Positions 43,515 through 52,526 are shown, numbered from the stretch's first letter. The stretch is DNA of 64,000 nt from Hormoscilla sp. GM7CHS1pb (GCA_014323675.1 JACONN010000005.1:496001-560000); one strand, 5' to 3'. The notes: generated by a model not told the origin, from the letters alone. Translations and numbers: made by a program.

Positions 43515-43926
43515 TGATAAACATGTAGTGATGTGATGGCTAGTCTGTCCCAATAGGTGTGGGGATGTGGCATTTTCAATTTTTCGGCTGGGACGTCAAT
43601 GCCTGAAATATCGTTATTTGACTTGCCGTTGGATGCCACTATTGCGATCTCCGTCTGAGCTTTCTTGTGCTAACATCACTACTTGTGACCCACTACCTCC
43701 CAGGCGGGAGCTAGGGAACGAGGGTAGTGATAAACATGTAGTGATGTGATGGCTAGTCTGTCCCAATAGGTGTGGGGATGTGGCATTTTCAATTTTTCGG
43801 CTGGGACGTCAATGCCTGAAATATCGTTATTTGACTTGCCGTTGGATGCCACTATTGCGATCTCCGTCTGAGCTTTCTTGTGCTAACATCACTACTTGTG
43901 ACCCACTACCAAAGAACCGGGCACGC
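43494..43926. mobile_element. Composite insertion: two 188-bp MITE-like copies with 16-bp flanking direct repeats
   Basis: AAAGAACCGGGCACGC occurs at 43494-43509 and again at 43911-43926. Between them lie two identical units (43510-43697 and 43723-43910), each with roughly 25-bp imperfect terminal inverted repeats (GGTAGTGATAAACATGTAGT versus GGTAGTGGGTCACAAGTAGT). A 25-bp spacer (about 43698-43722) of the CGTTCCC...GGGAACGAGG family separates them. The insertion truncates the TIGR02652-type gene. Confidence 0.8.
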
Positions 43927-43969
43927 CAGTGCGTTATCCCTATTTCCGCCTATTTGAGTGACCAGTCAA

Positions 43970-44398
43970 ATGCATCATGTATCCATCCGTACTGCGAATA
44001 TACACCAGGCGATCGCCTTCTACGAACAGCTAGGCTTGGCGGTAAAGGAACGGTTTACTACCGGGATGACTTTGGCCTGCTGGATGGAAGGGTTGGGAGG
44101 GCGTATCGAATTGATTCAAATTCCGGAACCGCGTCCGGCAGCAGATGCTTTTGGCGATGAACATTATACTGGATATTACCACTTATGCTTCGATCTGACG
44201 GAGGTGACAACTGACTTACCCAGCTGGTTGGCGGCCTTGGCCGGACGCTTGAGGGACTCAGGGCAGCTGCCACCAATGCAGGTACTACTGGAGCCTACTC
44301 AGCAAATGATCGGCGATCGGGTTTACGAAGTGGCCTTTATAGCGGACACGGACTCCTTGCCTCTAGAATTTATACGGATGTTGGCCAATGGTAGGTAA
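43970..44398 (+). CDS. VOC (glyoxalase/bleomycin-resistance fold) family protein
   Basis: About 142 residues with paired beta-alpha-beta-beta-beta modules: MHHVSIRTANIHQAIAFYEQ, ... CWMEGLGGRIELIQIP, then YYHLCFDLTEV and VYEVAFIADTDSLPLEFI. The His at the start and the Glu in IELIQIP/LEFI positions fit metal-binding VOC enzymes, but the substrate is unknown. The start at ATG 43970 is preferred over GTG 43958, which overlaps the displaced stop of the upstream gene. The next gene overlaps by 11 bp. Confidence 0.85.
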   Translation: MHHVSIRTANIHQAIAFYEQLGLAVKERFTTGMTLACWMEGLGGRIELIQIPEPRPAADAFGDEHYTGYYHLCFDLTEVTTDLPSWLAALAGRLRDSGQLPPMQVLLEPTQQMIGDRVYEVAFIADTDSLPLEFIRMLANGR

Positions 44399-45889
44399 TC
44401 AGACTTTAGCTCTTGCTGATAATTGGGCTTATCTGAGACTAGAATTAAGCTGGCTAGACCGCTTACTCAGGTTAGCAGTGGCGCGACAGCGACAAGATGT
44501 CAAAGAAATCGATCGAGTTGCCAAGTCGAAAGTGGACCAAGCGACGAGTCACTGGTGGAAGGGGTTGATCTCCCTGGAAAAGCAAATAGGAAATGATGAC
44601 AAACACCAGAGACAACCTAATATCCCAGGGCTAACTAACCCCCCGCTCCCAAATAGCTATCAGCAACAGTTGGAAGCGAGAATTAAAGCAAGTTACGCTC
44701 AGGGGATAGTGCTGGGATTACCTTGCCTGCGCGATCGGGCGGCTTTGACCCTATTCGAGAAAAATCTGGCGCTCATTACTCTAGCACCAGAAGTAAATCG
44801 CCGCTATGGACAGCTTTATGGCTACCTGCAAGGAACCGAAGGAGAAAGTCTGCCGACAGTGGACTTAGTGTTTCGGCTGCTGTGTCGTAATGACACGGAC
44901 TGGCGAGATGCGCGCGCTCGCTTGACGAGCAATTCTCCCTTAATTAAGCTAGGTTTAGTAGAACTCCTAGATGCTAATGCTCAAACCCTTTTGGAACGCA
45001 GGCTTAAACTAGACGAGAGGCTAGTGAATTACCTGCTAGCTGCTTCCCCCGACCCGCAAGTGCTAGAAAGCTTGGTACTCGAAAAGAAGAAGAAATTGTC
45101 TTCGATATTGGAAATTAGCCGTATTCCGAAACATTGGTCAGATTTGATTTTGCCCGCAGAACAGTTGGGCTCTTTGCAACATATATGCAGACAGTGGCAA
45201 TTACAGTCCCAGGTAGATATTGTCTGGGGATTTGAACGCGTTCCCAGGCGGAGCCAGGGAACGAGGGCGGGCATAGTGGTATTATTAACAGGACCAGCTG
45301 GTACAGGTAAAACAACAGCAGCCCAGGCGATCGCCCATAGCTTACAAAGACCTTTAGTAACGACGGATTTAGCTTTACTGGACAGCTATGGTCAAAAGCA
45401 AGTATGGGCAGAAATAATGGCAACATCGCCAACGGTATTACTGGTAAAATCGGCACAAGAGTGGTTGGGTCGCAATGGCAGTCTGACGGCAACTGAAATC
45501 AACCAATTCATGCACCAGCGATCTACCGTTCCGGAAAAATCGGAGCATTGTATTACCATGCTGACGGTGGAACAGCGACAAACGGTAAAACCCAGCATCG
45601 TGCGACAATTAGACCGGATAATCGAATTTCCCTTACCTCACGAAGGCGCGAGGCTGCAGTTGTGGCAACAGGCATTCCCGGCCCAAGTCCCCCTAGATCC
45701 TGACATAGATTGGCAGTTTCTGGCCCAGCGCTGGCGCTTGAGTGGGGAGAAATAAAGGAACTGGCCCGTCAAGCAGCCTTCTATGCTGTAGCCGAATCAC
45801 CTCTGACATCAGTGAAAACCTCACATCTGCTCCAGGCTTGGGAGCAAAAATATCAAAAACCAGGTCAGCGACGGCGTCATTCATGTTAA
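44388..45889 (+). CDS. AAA-type ATPase (frameshifted near its end, repeat insertion)
   Basis: An N-terminal helical region of about 240 residues precedes an ATPase domain: Walker A GPAGTGKTTAAQAIA (about residue 302), a sensor/Walker B-like ATSPTVLLVKSAQEW in which the usual DE is replaced, and ITMLTVEQRQTVKPSIVRQL followed by DRIIEFPLPHEGARLQLW (Arg-finger/sensor 2 region). Just before Walker A, ERVPRRSQGTRAG is encoded by an in-frame CGTTCCCAGGC-type repeat (45239-45265). A missing base in GGGG 45744-45747 hides the last roughly 45 residues, which end at 45889. It overlaps the VOC gene by 11 bp. Confidence 0.8.
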
Positions 45890-45919
45890 TAGTAGATCGG
45901 AACAACTCCAGAAGAAGCC

Positions 45920-46789
45920 ATGTATGAGATCGCAGTCAAACACGAACAGTACAAAACCTACATTCTGTCTGACGAAACCGCGCTGTCTCGACTGGAGGTC
46001 GTGCCAGAACGGGGTGGAATAGTCACCCGCTGGCAACTGCAAGGTCAGGAAATATTCTATCTGGACAGGGAACGGTTTGCCAACCCCGGCTTAACGGTCC
46101 GGGGAGGGATTCCGATTTTATTCCCCATCTGTGGTAACTTACCCGACAACACCTACATCCATCTGGGGAAAGAATATACTCTCAAACAACATGGTTTCGC
46201 CCGCGAACTGCCTTGGAAAGTAACAGATCAAGTCACGAATGACCTAGCTTCTCTCACCCTCGTCCTGGACAGCAACTCACAGACTCGCACTGTTTATCCC
46301 TTTGACTTTAACGTCTGCTTCACTTATCAGCTAAAGGGAAACAGCCTGGAAATAAAGCAACGTTACGAAAATAGATCGGCATCATTGATGCCCTTTTCGG
46401 CAGGATTTCATCCCTACTTCCTAGTTGATGACAAAAGCCAGCTGGACATTGACATCCCAGCAGACCAGTACCAAGAAAAGGGCAGCCAAGAGTTCCATCC
46501 CGGTGGCGGTGTCTTTGACTTCAACCAGGATGAAATTGATGTGGCCTTTCGGGATCTCACTAGCAAGTCCGCTAGCGTGACAGACCATAGCCGGCAGTTA
46601 CAACTGACCGTGACCTGGGACGATACCTACTCTACCCTTGTTTTTTGGACAGTTAAGGGCAAAGATTTCTATTGCCTCGAACCCTGGACCGGTCCCCGCA
46701 ACGCCCTGAATACCGGCGAAAACCTGCTCACCCTGGAACCGGGGGCCCAGATGGAAACTTTTGTACGGATCGCGGCAAAATTTTTGTAA
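45920..46789 (+). CDS. Aldose 1-epimerase family protein (YeaD/Gal-mutarotase like)
   Basis: A 289-residue galactose-mutarotase-fold protein. Motifs: GIVTRWQLQGQEIFYLD, RGGIPILFPICGNLPDNTY, LKQHGFARELPWKV (His), MPFSAGFHPYFLVDDKSQLD (second catalytic-type His) and CLEPWTGPRNALNTGE with Glu. These enzymes interconvert sugar anomers; the subgroup includes glucose-6-phosphate epimerases. It follows the ATPase gene by 30 bp and may be cotranscribed. Confidence 0.9.
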   Translation: MYEIAVKHEQYKTYILSDETALSRLEVVPERGGIVTRWQLQGQEIFYLDRERFANPGLTVRGGIPILFPICGNLPDNTYIHLGKEYTLKQHGFARELPWKVTDQVTNDLASLTLVLDSNSQTRTVYPFDFNVCFTYQLKGNSLEIKQRYENRSASLMPFSAGFHPYFLVDDKSQLDIDIPADQYQEKGSQEFHPGGGVFDFNQDEIDVAFRDLTSKSASVTDHSRQLQLTVTWDDTYSTLVFWTVKGKDFYCLEPWTGPRNALNTGENLLTLEPGAQMETFVRIAAKFL

Positions 46790-46843
46790 ATACCCCTTCC
46801 CACTTGGAGAAATCTGTGTTATCTTGAAGAAGAAAGGAAAATA

Positions 46844-46956
46844 GGCGTTGCACAATTACGGGATGATGGGCATAGTTGCAGAAGTCTTAAATCTAGACTA
46901 CAAGCCAGTTTAAGTTATGTGCATGCGTAGGCATCATCCCCAAAATGTGCAACGCC
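46844..46956. mobile_element. 113-bp MITE with 8-bp target duplication
   Basis: The termini GGCGTTGCACAATTACGGGA and (reverse complement of the right end) GGCGTTGCACATTTTGGGGA form roughly 25-bp inverted repeats. The perfect direct repeat GGAAAATA flanks it at 46836-46843 and 46957-46964. There is no coding capacity. It is inserted between the epimerase gene and tRNA-Lys. Confidence 0.88.
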
Positions 46957-46973
46957 GGAAAATAAAGTTCGAC

Positions 46974-47045
46974 GGGTCGCTAACTCAATGGTAGAGTACT
47001 CGGCTTTTAACCGATTAGTTCCGGGTTCGAATCCCGGGCGACCCA
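46974..47045 (+). tRNA. trnK: tRNA-Lys (UUU)
   Basis: A 72-nt cloverleaf. The acceptor GGGTCGC pairs with GCGACCC, the D-arm is ACTCAATGGTAGAGT, the anticodon loop CTTTTAA has anticodon TTT, and the T-arm is CCGGGTTCGAATCCCGG, with discriminator A. The CCA is not encoded. The top anticodon-stem pair is a C-T mismatch. The 8-bp duplication of the neighbouring MITE lies 9 bp upstream. Confidence 0.95.
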
Positions 47046-47179
47046 TAAATAAGGTGCTCTAAGAACAGCCTGTGTTCTGCACTCACCCATAACTAAAGAC
47101 CGGTTATTCGTAGTAAGCACTCAGCGTGCTAGCCAGGCCCTTTCGCGCCTACAACAATAACGGAAGTAGAAACCGGTTG

Positions 47180-47561
47180 TTCGTAGGTTATGTGGGCAGC
47201 AACACCGTCAGCTTTCGGATAGATACTGACAAAGCCGGAAATATCTTAGATGCCGCCGTCACAGCCCGGGGCCACACGGATTGATTACATTAGCTTTGTG
47301 GCTACCGACGCTCCGGGCCCCCTCCGCTGCGCAGGCTCGCGGCGGCCCAAAAGCAAGCATTCCGCTACCCAGGACGCCCAGGAACAAGCCGATGCCGTTT
47401 TAGCCGCCTTAAATCTCACCCGCAGAGAAATTATCAGCATCCAAATCAATGGAGCCAGCGCACCCGTGGCGGAGCCTGGGAACGAGGCCGACATTGCGAC
47501 ACCCGTAGTGGGAGGCGAGCAGCAAGTGACCGCCTCCGTCACCTTAGTTGTGCGTTACTGA
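47180..47561 (+). pseudogene. SIMPL-domain (DUF541) protein remnant
   Basis: The end of a SIMPL-domain protein is recognisable: SNTVSFRIDTDKAGNILDAA in one frame, then IDYISFVATDA, TQDAQEQADAVLAALNLTRR and EIISIQINGASAPV, then TPVVGGEQQVTASVTLVVRY in another. The frame changes near a CCCGGGG run (47261-47268) and is scrambled again around 47310-47370. A CGGAGCCTGGGAACGAGG repeat unit is inserted at about 47471-47488. The 5' half is absent. Confidence 0.7.
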
Positions 47562-47576
47562 GGCCATCTCCAGGGG

Positions 47577-47945
47577 CTAAAACTCTTCGCTGCTGCCATA
47601 TTCAGCGGCCATCGCTTCCGTATCCCGCTTAGAACCCAATAAATCCAGCCGGTCCACCCTAATGATTGGTGCCGAGCGCGCCGCTCCTGTATTGCGGTCT
47701 TGCCATTGGTCAAATTTTAAGGAACCTGTAACACCAATCAAGCTGCCCTTGCGGACATAGTTACCAGCTATCTCTGCAGTCTTGCCCCACAAGTCTAAGT
47801 TAAACCAGTCCGGTTGATCTGTTTTACGGCTGCGGCGATTGACTGCTAGGGTTAGTCTACACTTTACTGCTCCTGACTCGAAATATTTTACGTCCGGATC
47901 TCCTCCCACGTGCCCTACCAGATGAACAATATTAAGATTCATCAT
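47577..47945 (-). CDS. ssb: Single-stranded DNA-binding protein
   Basis: A 122-residue OB-fold protein: LNIVHLVGHVGGDPDVKYFE, CRLTLAVNRRSRKTDQPDWF, NLDLWGKTAEIAGNYVRKGS and LIGVTGSLKFDQW. It lacks the acidic DxxPF tip of E. coli SSB, ending AAEYGSSEEF, as is common for short cyanobacterial SSBs. It protects single-stranded DNA during replication and repair. It is divergent from mreB. Confidence 0.93.
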   Translation of the reverse strand: MMNLNIVHLVGHVGGDPDVKYFESGAVKCRLTLAVNRRSRKTDQPDWFNLDLWGKTAEIAGNYVRKGSLIGVTGSLKFDQWQDRNTGAARSAPIIRVDRLDLLGSKRDTEAMAAEYGSSEEF

Positions 47946-48151
47946 ATTTTCTGTACCTCTGCATCTTTGGTAACTTTTTAGTCAAAGCGGCAACTTTTGG
48001 CGAGCGACCGTAGCACCGGTTCCTGTCGGCTCTGCTGTCAGAGTTGCGCCTATAGCTATATAATAGGCTAAATTAATGGTTTCAGCCTTTTTCCCCCGCA
48101 AAAAATGTATCTTGGGATACATTCATCACCATAAACCCAGGAGATCCATAT

Positions 48152-48236
48152 ATTATACCTCTTGCAAAAGTTGATTTTGGCTACGCAATAGCAATACTTT
48201 CAGCACCCATTTTGGCATTTATGCAAGAGATATTAT
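48152..48236. repeat. Short inverted-repeat element upstream of mreB
   Basis: ATTATACCTCTTGCAAAA (48152) and TTATGCAAGAGATATTAT (right end, 48236) are inverted with about 15 of 18 matching positions, enclosing about 50 bp. It sits in the 465-bp ssb-mreB divergent region. No other element was recognised there. Confidence 0.5.
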
Positions 48237-48410
48237 AGCAATACCAATTCCAGGTTTGTGGCAATAAGTGCCCAGATCGGATAGGAGTGATGTGACCAAT
48301 TCTCGATTGGTGGCTGACTAGACTCGGTCAAAAAAAATCATAGAATCGGGCTCGGTTAGATTACAGATCAGTAGCAAAGGATAAAATAGCATTTAGGGGC
48401 GTAGAAACTG

Positions 48411-49445
48411 GTGGGTATTTTCAGTCGTTTTTCACAGGACATGGGTATCGACCTCGGTACCGCTAACACATTGGTTTATGTATCCGGTAAAGGCATTGTG
48501 CTGCAAGAGCCGTCTGTGGTAGCCCTAGACCGGAAGACGAAAGCGGCCTTGGCTGTAGGGGAAGACGCCAAAAAAATGTTGGGACGTATTCCAGGAAATG
48601 TGGAAACTTTCCGGCCACTGCGGGATGGCGTGATTGCTGACTTCGACACAGCAGAACTGATGATCAAGCATTTTATCGAGCGAGTGCATGAAGGCAGAAC
48701 AGGCTTAATCGCACCCCGAATTGTGATTGGCATTCCCAGCGGCGTCACCGGGGTAGAAAGGCGGGCTGTCATGGAAGCAGCCGCTCAGGCAGGGGCGAGA
48801 GATGTATATCTGATTGAAGAACCGGTAGCAGCGGCCATCGGGGCTGGGCTACCGGTGGCAGAACCCACTGGTAACATGATAATTGATATTGGCGGTGGCA
48901 CGACGGAAGTAGCAGTTCTGAGTTTGCAGGGGACAGTAATCAGCGAGTCAGTGCGGATTGCTGGGGATGAGTTAACTGATTCTATAATCATGTACATGAA
49001 AAAAGTCCATAACCTGACGGTGGGAGAGCGAACTGCTGAAGAAATCAAGATTCAGATTGGTTCGGCTTACCCAACGATGAATATTGATGAGGGGTCAATG
49101 GAGGTGCGGGGTCTACACTTGCTCTCTGGTTTGCCGAGAACTGTGAGCATCAAAGCCCCAGAAATCCGCGAAAGCATGTTGGAACCCCTGTCGATGATTA
49201 TCGAAGCTGTAAAGCGGACTCTAGAACGGACGCCGCCGGAACTGGCAGCAGATATTATTGACCGTGGCATTATGTTGGCTGGAGGCGGTGCCTTATTGAA
49301 GGGGCTAGATACCCTGATCGCTCACGAAACGGGAATTGTCAGCCATGTGGCAGCCGACCCCCTCAGCTGTGTGGTTTTGGGGACAGGTCGGGTGTTGGAA
49401 AACTTTAAGCAACTCGAACGGGTGGTTAGCCCCCGTCGTAGGTAG
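48411..49445 (+). CDS. mreB: Rod shape-determining protein MreB
   Basis: A 344-residue bacterial actin. Phosphate-1 motif MGIDLGTANTLVYV, phosphate-2 IIDIGGGTTEVAVLSL, adenosine motif IMLAGGGALLKGLDTLI; RIVIGIPSGVTGVERRAVME is the connect region. The start is GTG at 48411 (GTGGGTATT), matching the N terminus GIFSRFSQDMGIDLG of cyanobacterial MreB. It polymerises under the membrane to direct lateral wall synthesis. It heads mreB-mreC-mreD. Confidence 0.97.
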   Translation: MGIFSRFSQDMGIDLGTANTLVYVSGKGIVLQEPSVVALDRKTKAALAVGEDAKKMLGRIPGNVETFRPLRDGVIADFDTAELMIKHFIERVHEGRTGLIAPRIVIGIPSGVTGVERRAVMEAAAQAGARDVYLIEEPVAAAIGAGLPVAEPTGNMIIDIGGGTTEVAVLSLQGTVISESVRIAGDELTDSIIMYMKKVHNLTVGERTAEEIKIQIGSAYPTMNIDEGSMEVRGLHLLSGLPRTVSIKAPEIRESMLEPLSMIIEAVKRTLERTPPELAADIIDRGIMLAGGGALLKGLDTLIAHETGIVSHVAADPLSCVVLGTGRVLENFKQLERVVSPRRR

Positions 49446-49608
49446 TGGTCATTCCGGTACTACGGTCCTGTGTCCCCCCGCACGTTCCACGTGCGAATAG
49501 CGCAGATCGCGCAGCGGAGGGTTGCCCGCCCTGGGTTTCAGGCGCTAAAATCACTACTTGTACAATCGCGGAAGTTCGGACAGATACTAGACTATAACAG
49601 AGAATTGA
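49446..49608 (+). promoter_or_regulatory. mreB-mreC spacer with a repeated 36-bp block
   Basis: This 163-bp gap holds the hairpin CGCACGTTCCACGTGCG (49479-49495), a GCGCAGCGGAGG repeat fragment, and 49568-49603, which matches 35 of 36 bases at 4151-4186 (reverse strand). The block contains TATAAC 16 bp before the mreC start. Confidence 0.45.
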
Positions 49609-50388
49609 ATGTATACCGTGCGTCGCTGGTGGGACCGGAATTGGTTAATAATCGTCCTGGTAAGTATGGCCCTGGGTGCGGCTTTGCATCTGCGCCAGAC
49701 TCAGGGGAGATTAATTTGGGAAATGTATCAGTTGGTCGCTGGTCCTTTACCAGGACAGCCAAATCTCGAAGAGAGGTTGATAAATGCCAAAATTATGGAG
49801 TTGCAAGCAAGGTTGTCCGAACTAGAGAGCCAAAATCAAGAGTTAAGAGCGCTCTTGGACTATCAAAATCCCACTGGCAAGCGGCAAATTGTAGCTCCGA
49901 TCGTCGGATGGAGTGCAGACCATTGGTGGAAACAGATTATCCTGGGTCGAGGGAGTAATGATGGCATCAAAAAGGGCTTCGTGGTCACAGGTACTGGTGG
50001 ACTGGTGGGTCGGGTAATCAATGTGACGCCCCATACTAGCCGTGTCCTGTTGATCGGCGATCCTGCCAGTAGGGTGGGTGTCAATATCAAAGTCGGAAGT
50101 CGCCGTTATATGGGTTTGATCCGCGGACTTGGCAATGATAAAGCTGTGATGGAATTCTTTGATAAGATGCCTAATATTCGTCTTGGTTATAAAGTTTATA
50201 CTTCTGTTGTTTCTCAGCTATTTCCACCGGGTCTGCTGGTGGGAGTTGTGGAGTCAGTGGATCTGAAAAAAAGTCCAGCACCGGAGGCGGTGCTCCAACT
50301 GACTGCTCCCATTAGTCATTTACAGTGGACGATCGTATTGGAAAATCAGCCGCGACTTGACATAGATATTGGAGAACCAGACCTTTGA
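49609..50388 (+). CDS. mreC: Rod shape-determining protein MreC
   Basis: A 259-residue bitopic protein. Membrane helix about residues 12-30 (WLIIVLVSMALGAALHL), coiled coil about 62-90 (IMELQARLSELESQNQELRA), then the periplasmic beta-barrel pair (IVAPIVGWSADHWWKQIILG, GFVVTGTGGLVGRVINVTPH, LLIGDPASRVGVNIK). It scaffolds the elongasome in the periplasm together with MreB and MreD. mreD overlaps its stop codon. Confidence 0.95.
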   Translation: MYTVRRWWDRNWLIIVLVSMALGAALHLRQTQGRLIWEMYQLVAGPLPGQPNLEERLINAKIMELQARLSELESQNQELRALLDYQNPTGKRQIVAPIVGWSADHWWKQIILGRGSNDGIKKGFVVTGTGGLVGRVINVTPHTSRVLLIGDPASRVGVNIKVGSRRYMGLIRGLGNDKAVMEFFDKMPNIRLGYKVYTSVVSQLFPPGLLVGVVESVDLKKSPAPEAVLQLTAPISHLQWTIVLENQPRLDIDIGEPDL

Positions 50389-50975
50389 AGAAGTTGTCGT
50401 TTCTTTCCCATTCCAGAGTCCGTCTCTTTGCCAACTTGCTGGTAACGGTTGGCTCTGTTATTATCTGTTTAATGCTATCCATAACTCGCCTGCCTGGTAT
50501 GGAATTATTGGGCATTAGCCCTAATTGGCTGCTGATTTGGGTGGTGGCTTGGAGTGTTAAGCGTACAGCTTGGCAGGCCGCGATCGCGGCTATTGTTTTG
50601 GGTTTGATTCAAGATGGCTTGACTGCACCTAACCCTTTGATTCATAACACCATCTTGACTTCTGTGCATCCCTCTCACTCCCTCAGTCTTGTCTTAGTGG
50701 GAATTTTCACGGCTCGCCTTCAGAAACAGCGCTATCTGAGAGAAGATTTTATTTCTGTAGCTCTGATTGTTTTTCCAGCGGTCCTGCTGGCGGAAACGGC
50801 GATCGCGCTGCAGTTCCTTTTCCTGGGCGATCGGGACGTCTCTGTTATTTGGACGGAACTCCAACGCATTGCTCTTTGTTCTGCTATCCTCAGTAGTCTC
50901 TGGGCTCCCGTTGTTTATTTTCCTCTCAATAATTGGTGGCAGCATATCCAGCATTTAAACAAATCTCAAACGTGA
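50385..50975 (+). CDS. mreD: Rod shape-determining protein MreD
   Basis: A 196-residue polytopic membrane protein with about five hydrophobic helices (LLVTVGSVIICLMLSI, WLLIWVVAWSV, AAIAAIVLGLIQDGL, FISVALIVFPAVLLAETAIA). The TTG start overlaps the mreC TGA (TTGA), the normal tight coupling of this operon. It completes the MreBCD elongation complex. Confidence 0.92.
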   Translation: MKKLSFLSHSRVRLFANLLVTVGSVIICLMLSITRLPGMELLGISPNWLLIWVVAWSVKRTAWQAAIAAIVLGLIQDGLTAPNPLIHNTILTSVHPSHSLSLVLVGIFTARLQKQRYLREDFISVALIVFPAVLLAETAIALQFLFLGDRDVSVIWTELQRIALCSAILSSLWAPVVYFPLNNWWQHIQHLNKSQT

Positions 50976-51026
50976 ATTGTTAATTGCTATAGCAATCCTG
51001 TTTTATTGAGTAAATAAAAGATACCC

Positions 51027-51061
51027 AGAAACCAGGTTTCGCTCCTCGTTACCTGGTTTCT
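51027..51061. terminator. Hairpin between convergent mreD and oxygenase genes
   Basis: AGAAACCAGGT (51027-51037) and ACCTGGTTTCT (51051-51061) are perfect inverted repeats with a 13-nt loop. The motif belongs to the dispersed AGAAACCnGGTTTCT family (another copy at 61834-61899). A plausible bidirectional terminator. Confidence 0.45.
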
Positions 51062-51101
51062 CAAAACCGCAGAGACAGTATAGAGCCGTATTGCTCATCA
51101 C

Positions 51102-51833
51102 TTAAACATCTCTTTTTTTGACAGACATTTTGTCCTTGAGCGAACCCGAACGCTCTTGATAAACCTTAAGATTGTCAAACGCTAAAGAAAGATTGATGCG
51201 GTAAGACTCAGGATTCTTATTGACAAATGTAAAAGCATCTGTTTGATGAAAGGTACAAGCGTCGAACAAAAGAGCGCGGTTACACTTATAACTAACACTG
51301 ACGCTTTTACCTTGAGTATGATCCTTGACATACTGTTCCGACCATAAATAAGATAATTTTTCCTTAGGCAACCCAGCCATTTGAGTGTCTGTTTTACGCT
51401 TGACATCAAAAAAAATCAGTCCCCCAGAATCATCTTGGTTATATTCGTCAGGAGTCAGCCATATATTTAAGGTCACAACCCCAATATCTGCATGCACCTT
51501 TCGCGCAGCATTCTGAGGATACATCAGTGCCCAATGCTCAATCAATTCATAATCACCGAACAGAGAAGGACAACAATCTTTGATTGACTTAGCTATATTT
51601 GAGATTGTCTCAATATCAGGTTTCATATTAGCAATCAGCGGTTGTCCGATATGAGCCTGGGAGCGCCATCCCGGATGTTCTATAAGCTCCTGATGGAGTC
51701 GCTTGCTAACATCAGGCTCGAGAAAATCATCGATCGCCGCATAATTATATGGTGTCGAAGCCTGGTATGCGTCCAACACTGGCTGCCAATCCCTTGGGCT
51801 AATGGGCGAAGATTCCGATCTAGTCTTACTCAC
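51102..51833 (-). CDS. 2OG-Fe(II) oxygenase
   Basis: About 243 residues. The double-stranded beta-helix core has the metal triad H-x-D in ARKVHADIGVVTLNIWL and a distal His in ACTFHQTDAFTF, followed by the 2-oxoglutarate-binding Arg in YRINLSLAF. The start is GTG at 51833, chosen because AGGAGG lies 7 bases upstream; the ORF continues upstream without a ribosome site. Such enzymes hydroxylate peptides or small molecules. It is the last gene of the minus-strand 51-59 kb cluster. Confidence 0.85.
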   Translation of the reverse strand: MSKTRSESSPISPRDWQPVLDAYQASTPYNYAAIDDFLEPDVSKRLHQELIEHPGWRSQAHIGQPLIANMKPDIETISNIAKSIKDCCPSLFGDYELIEHWALMYPQNAARKVHADIGVVTLNIWLTPDEYNQDDSGGLIFFDVKRKTDTQMAGLPKEKLSYLWSEQYVKDHTQGKSVSVSYKCNRALLFDACTFHQTDAFTFVNKNPESYRINLSLAFDNLKVYQERSGSLKDKMSVKKRDV

Positions 51834-52106
51834 ACAACTCCTCCTTTTCTTACTCCAACATGCTGCACTACCACTATATTCTCCGATCGCCAGTATACTT
51901 GCGATCGCAGATTCAGCTGAAATTAAAAATCTGCGTTGCACAATTAGAGGTTAATAGTAACTGAAACCCTTGCGATACAATAATTTCAGCTAACACCGAT
52001 TGCACAACTTGCGGACAGCGTCGCTAGAGATTGCGAATAAATTTTTTAATCCATTCACTTTAGTCAACCCGCCATCATCACTGTACAAGGCCTTTACCGA
52101 CGCGCA

Positions 52107-52487
52107 TCAACTATTCTTCTCGACAGTAAGCTTAAACCCAAACTTGTCCTGAAGTGCCCTGATCTCGCTAATAGCAAGCACCATATTTGAGCCATCATTT
52201 TGCCAGGTCAGCAATTTTTTTTCTTCCTCGGTCAGTTCGCCTTGGCTAAACATATTGCTCAACCAATTAAATAGACCATCAATACTCACATCTTCAGATG
52301 GCTCGATCTTCCTAAAGGTCTTATCCCCATTCACCGCCAACGCCATCTGCAGCAACTGGTGCAGCTTATCTTCAGAGGACAGAAATAAACAAAAAATCAT
52401 CAATATCTGGATTTGCCGAATTTCTTCTCGATCTTGACCTCGAGGATCCTTTTTAGGATTGCCGTTGCTAATGCCCTTACCGCTCAT
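52107..52487 (-). CDS. Hypothetical protein of the 51-59 kb cluster
   Basis: A 126-residue soluble, acidic-helical protein (SSEDKLHQLLQMALAVNGDK, SIDGLFNWLSNMFSQGELTE). I recognise no domain. The pattern of short amphipathic helices suggests an adaptor or substrate-like protein. It is co-oriented with the oxygenase (about 270 bp downstream) and the FGE-like gene (about 300 bp upstream, separated by a MITE-like element). Confidence 0.6.
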   Translation of the reverse strand: MSGKGISNGNPKKDPRGQDREEIRQIQILMIFCLFLSSEDKLHQLLQMALAVNGDKTFRKIEPSEDVSIDGLFNWLSNMFSQGELTEEEKKLLTWQNDGSNMVLAISEIRALQDKFGFKLTVEKNS

Positions 52488-52526
52488 GGTGCATTCAAGC
52501 CTCCTACATTACGCTATAATCATATC

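Noticed and set aside
43567..44160. Two similar plus-strand ORFs beginning MAFSIFRLGRQ
   Set aside because: They are translations of the two identical MITE-like units, not genes.
51930..52010. Possible second copy of the GGCGTTGCAC MITE
   Set aside because: Only one end matches clearly and the second string is not in inverted orientation, so no element can be delimited.
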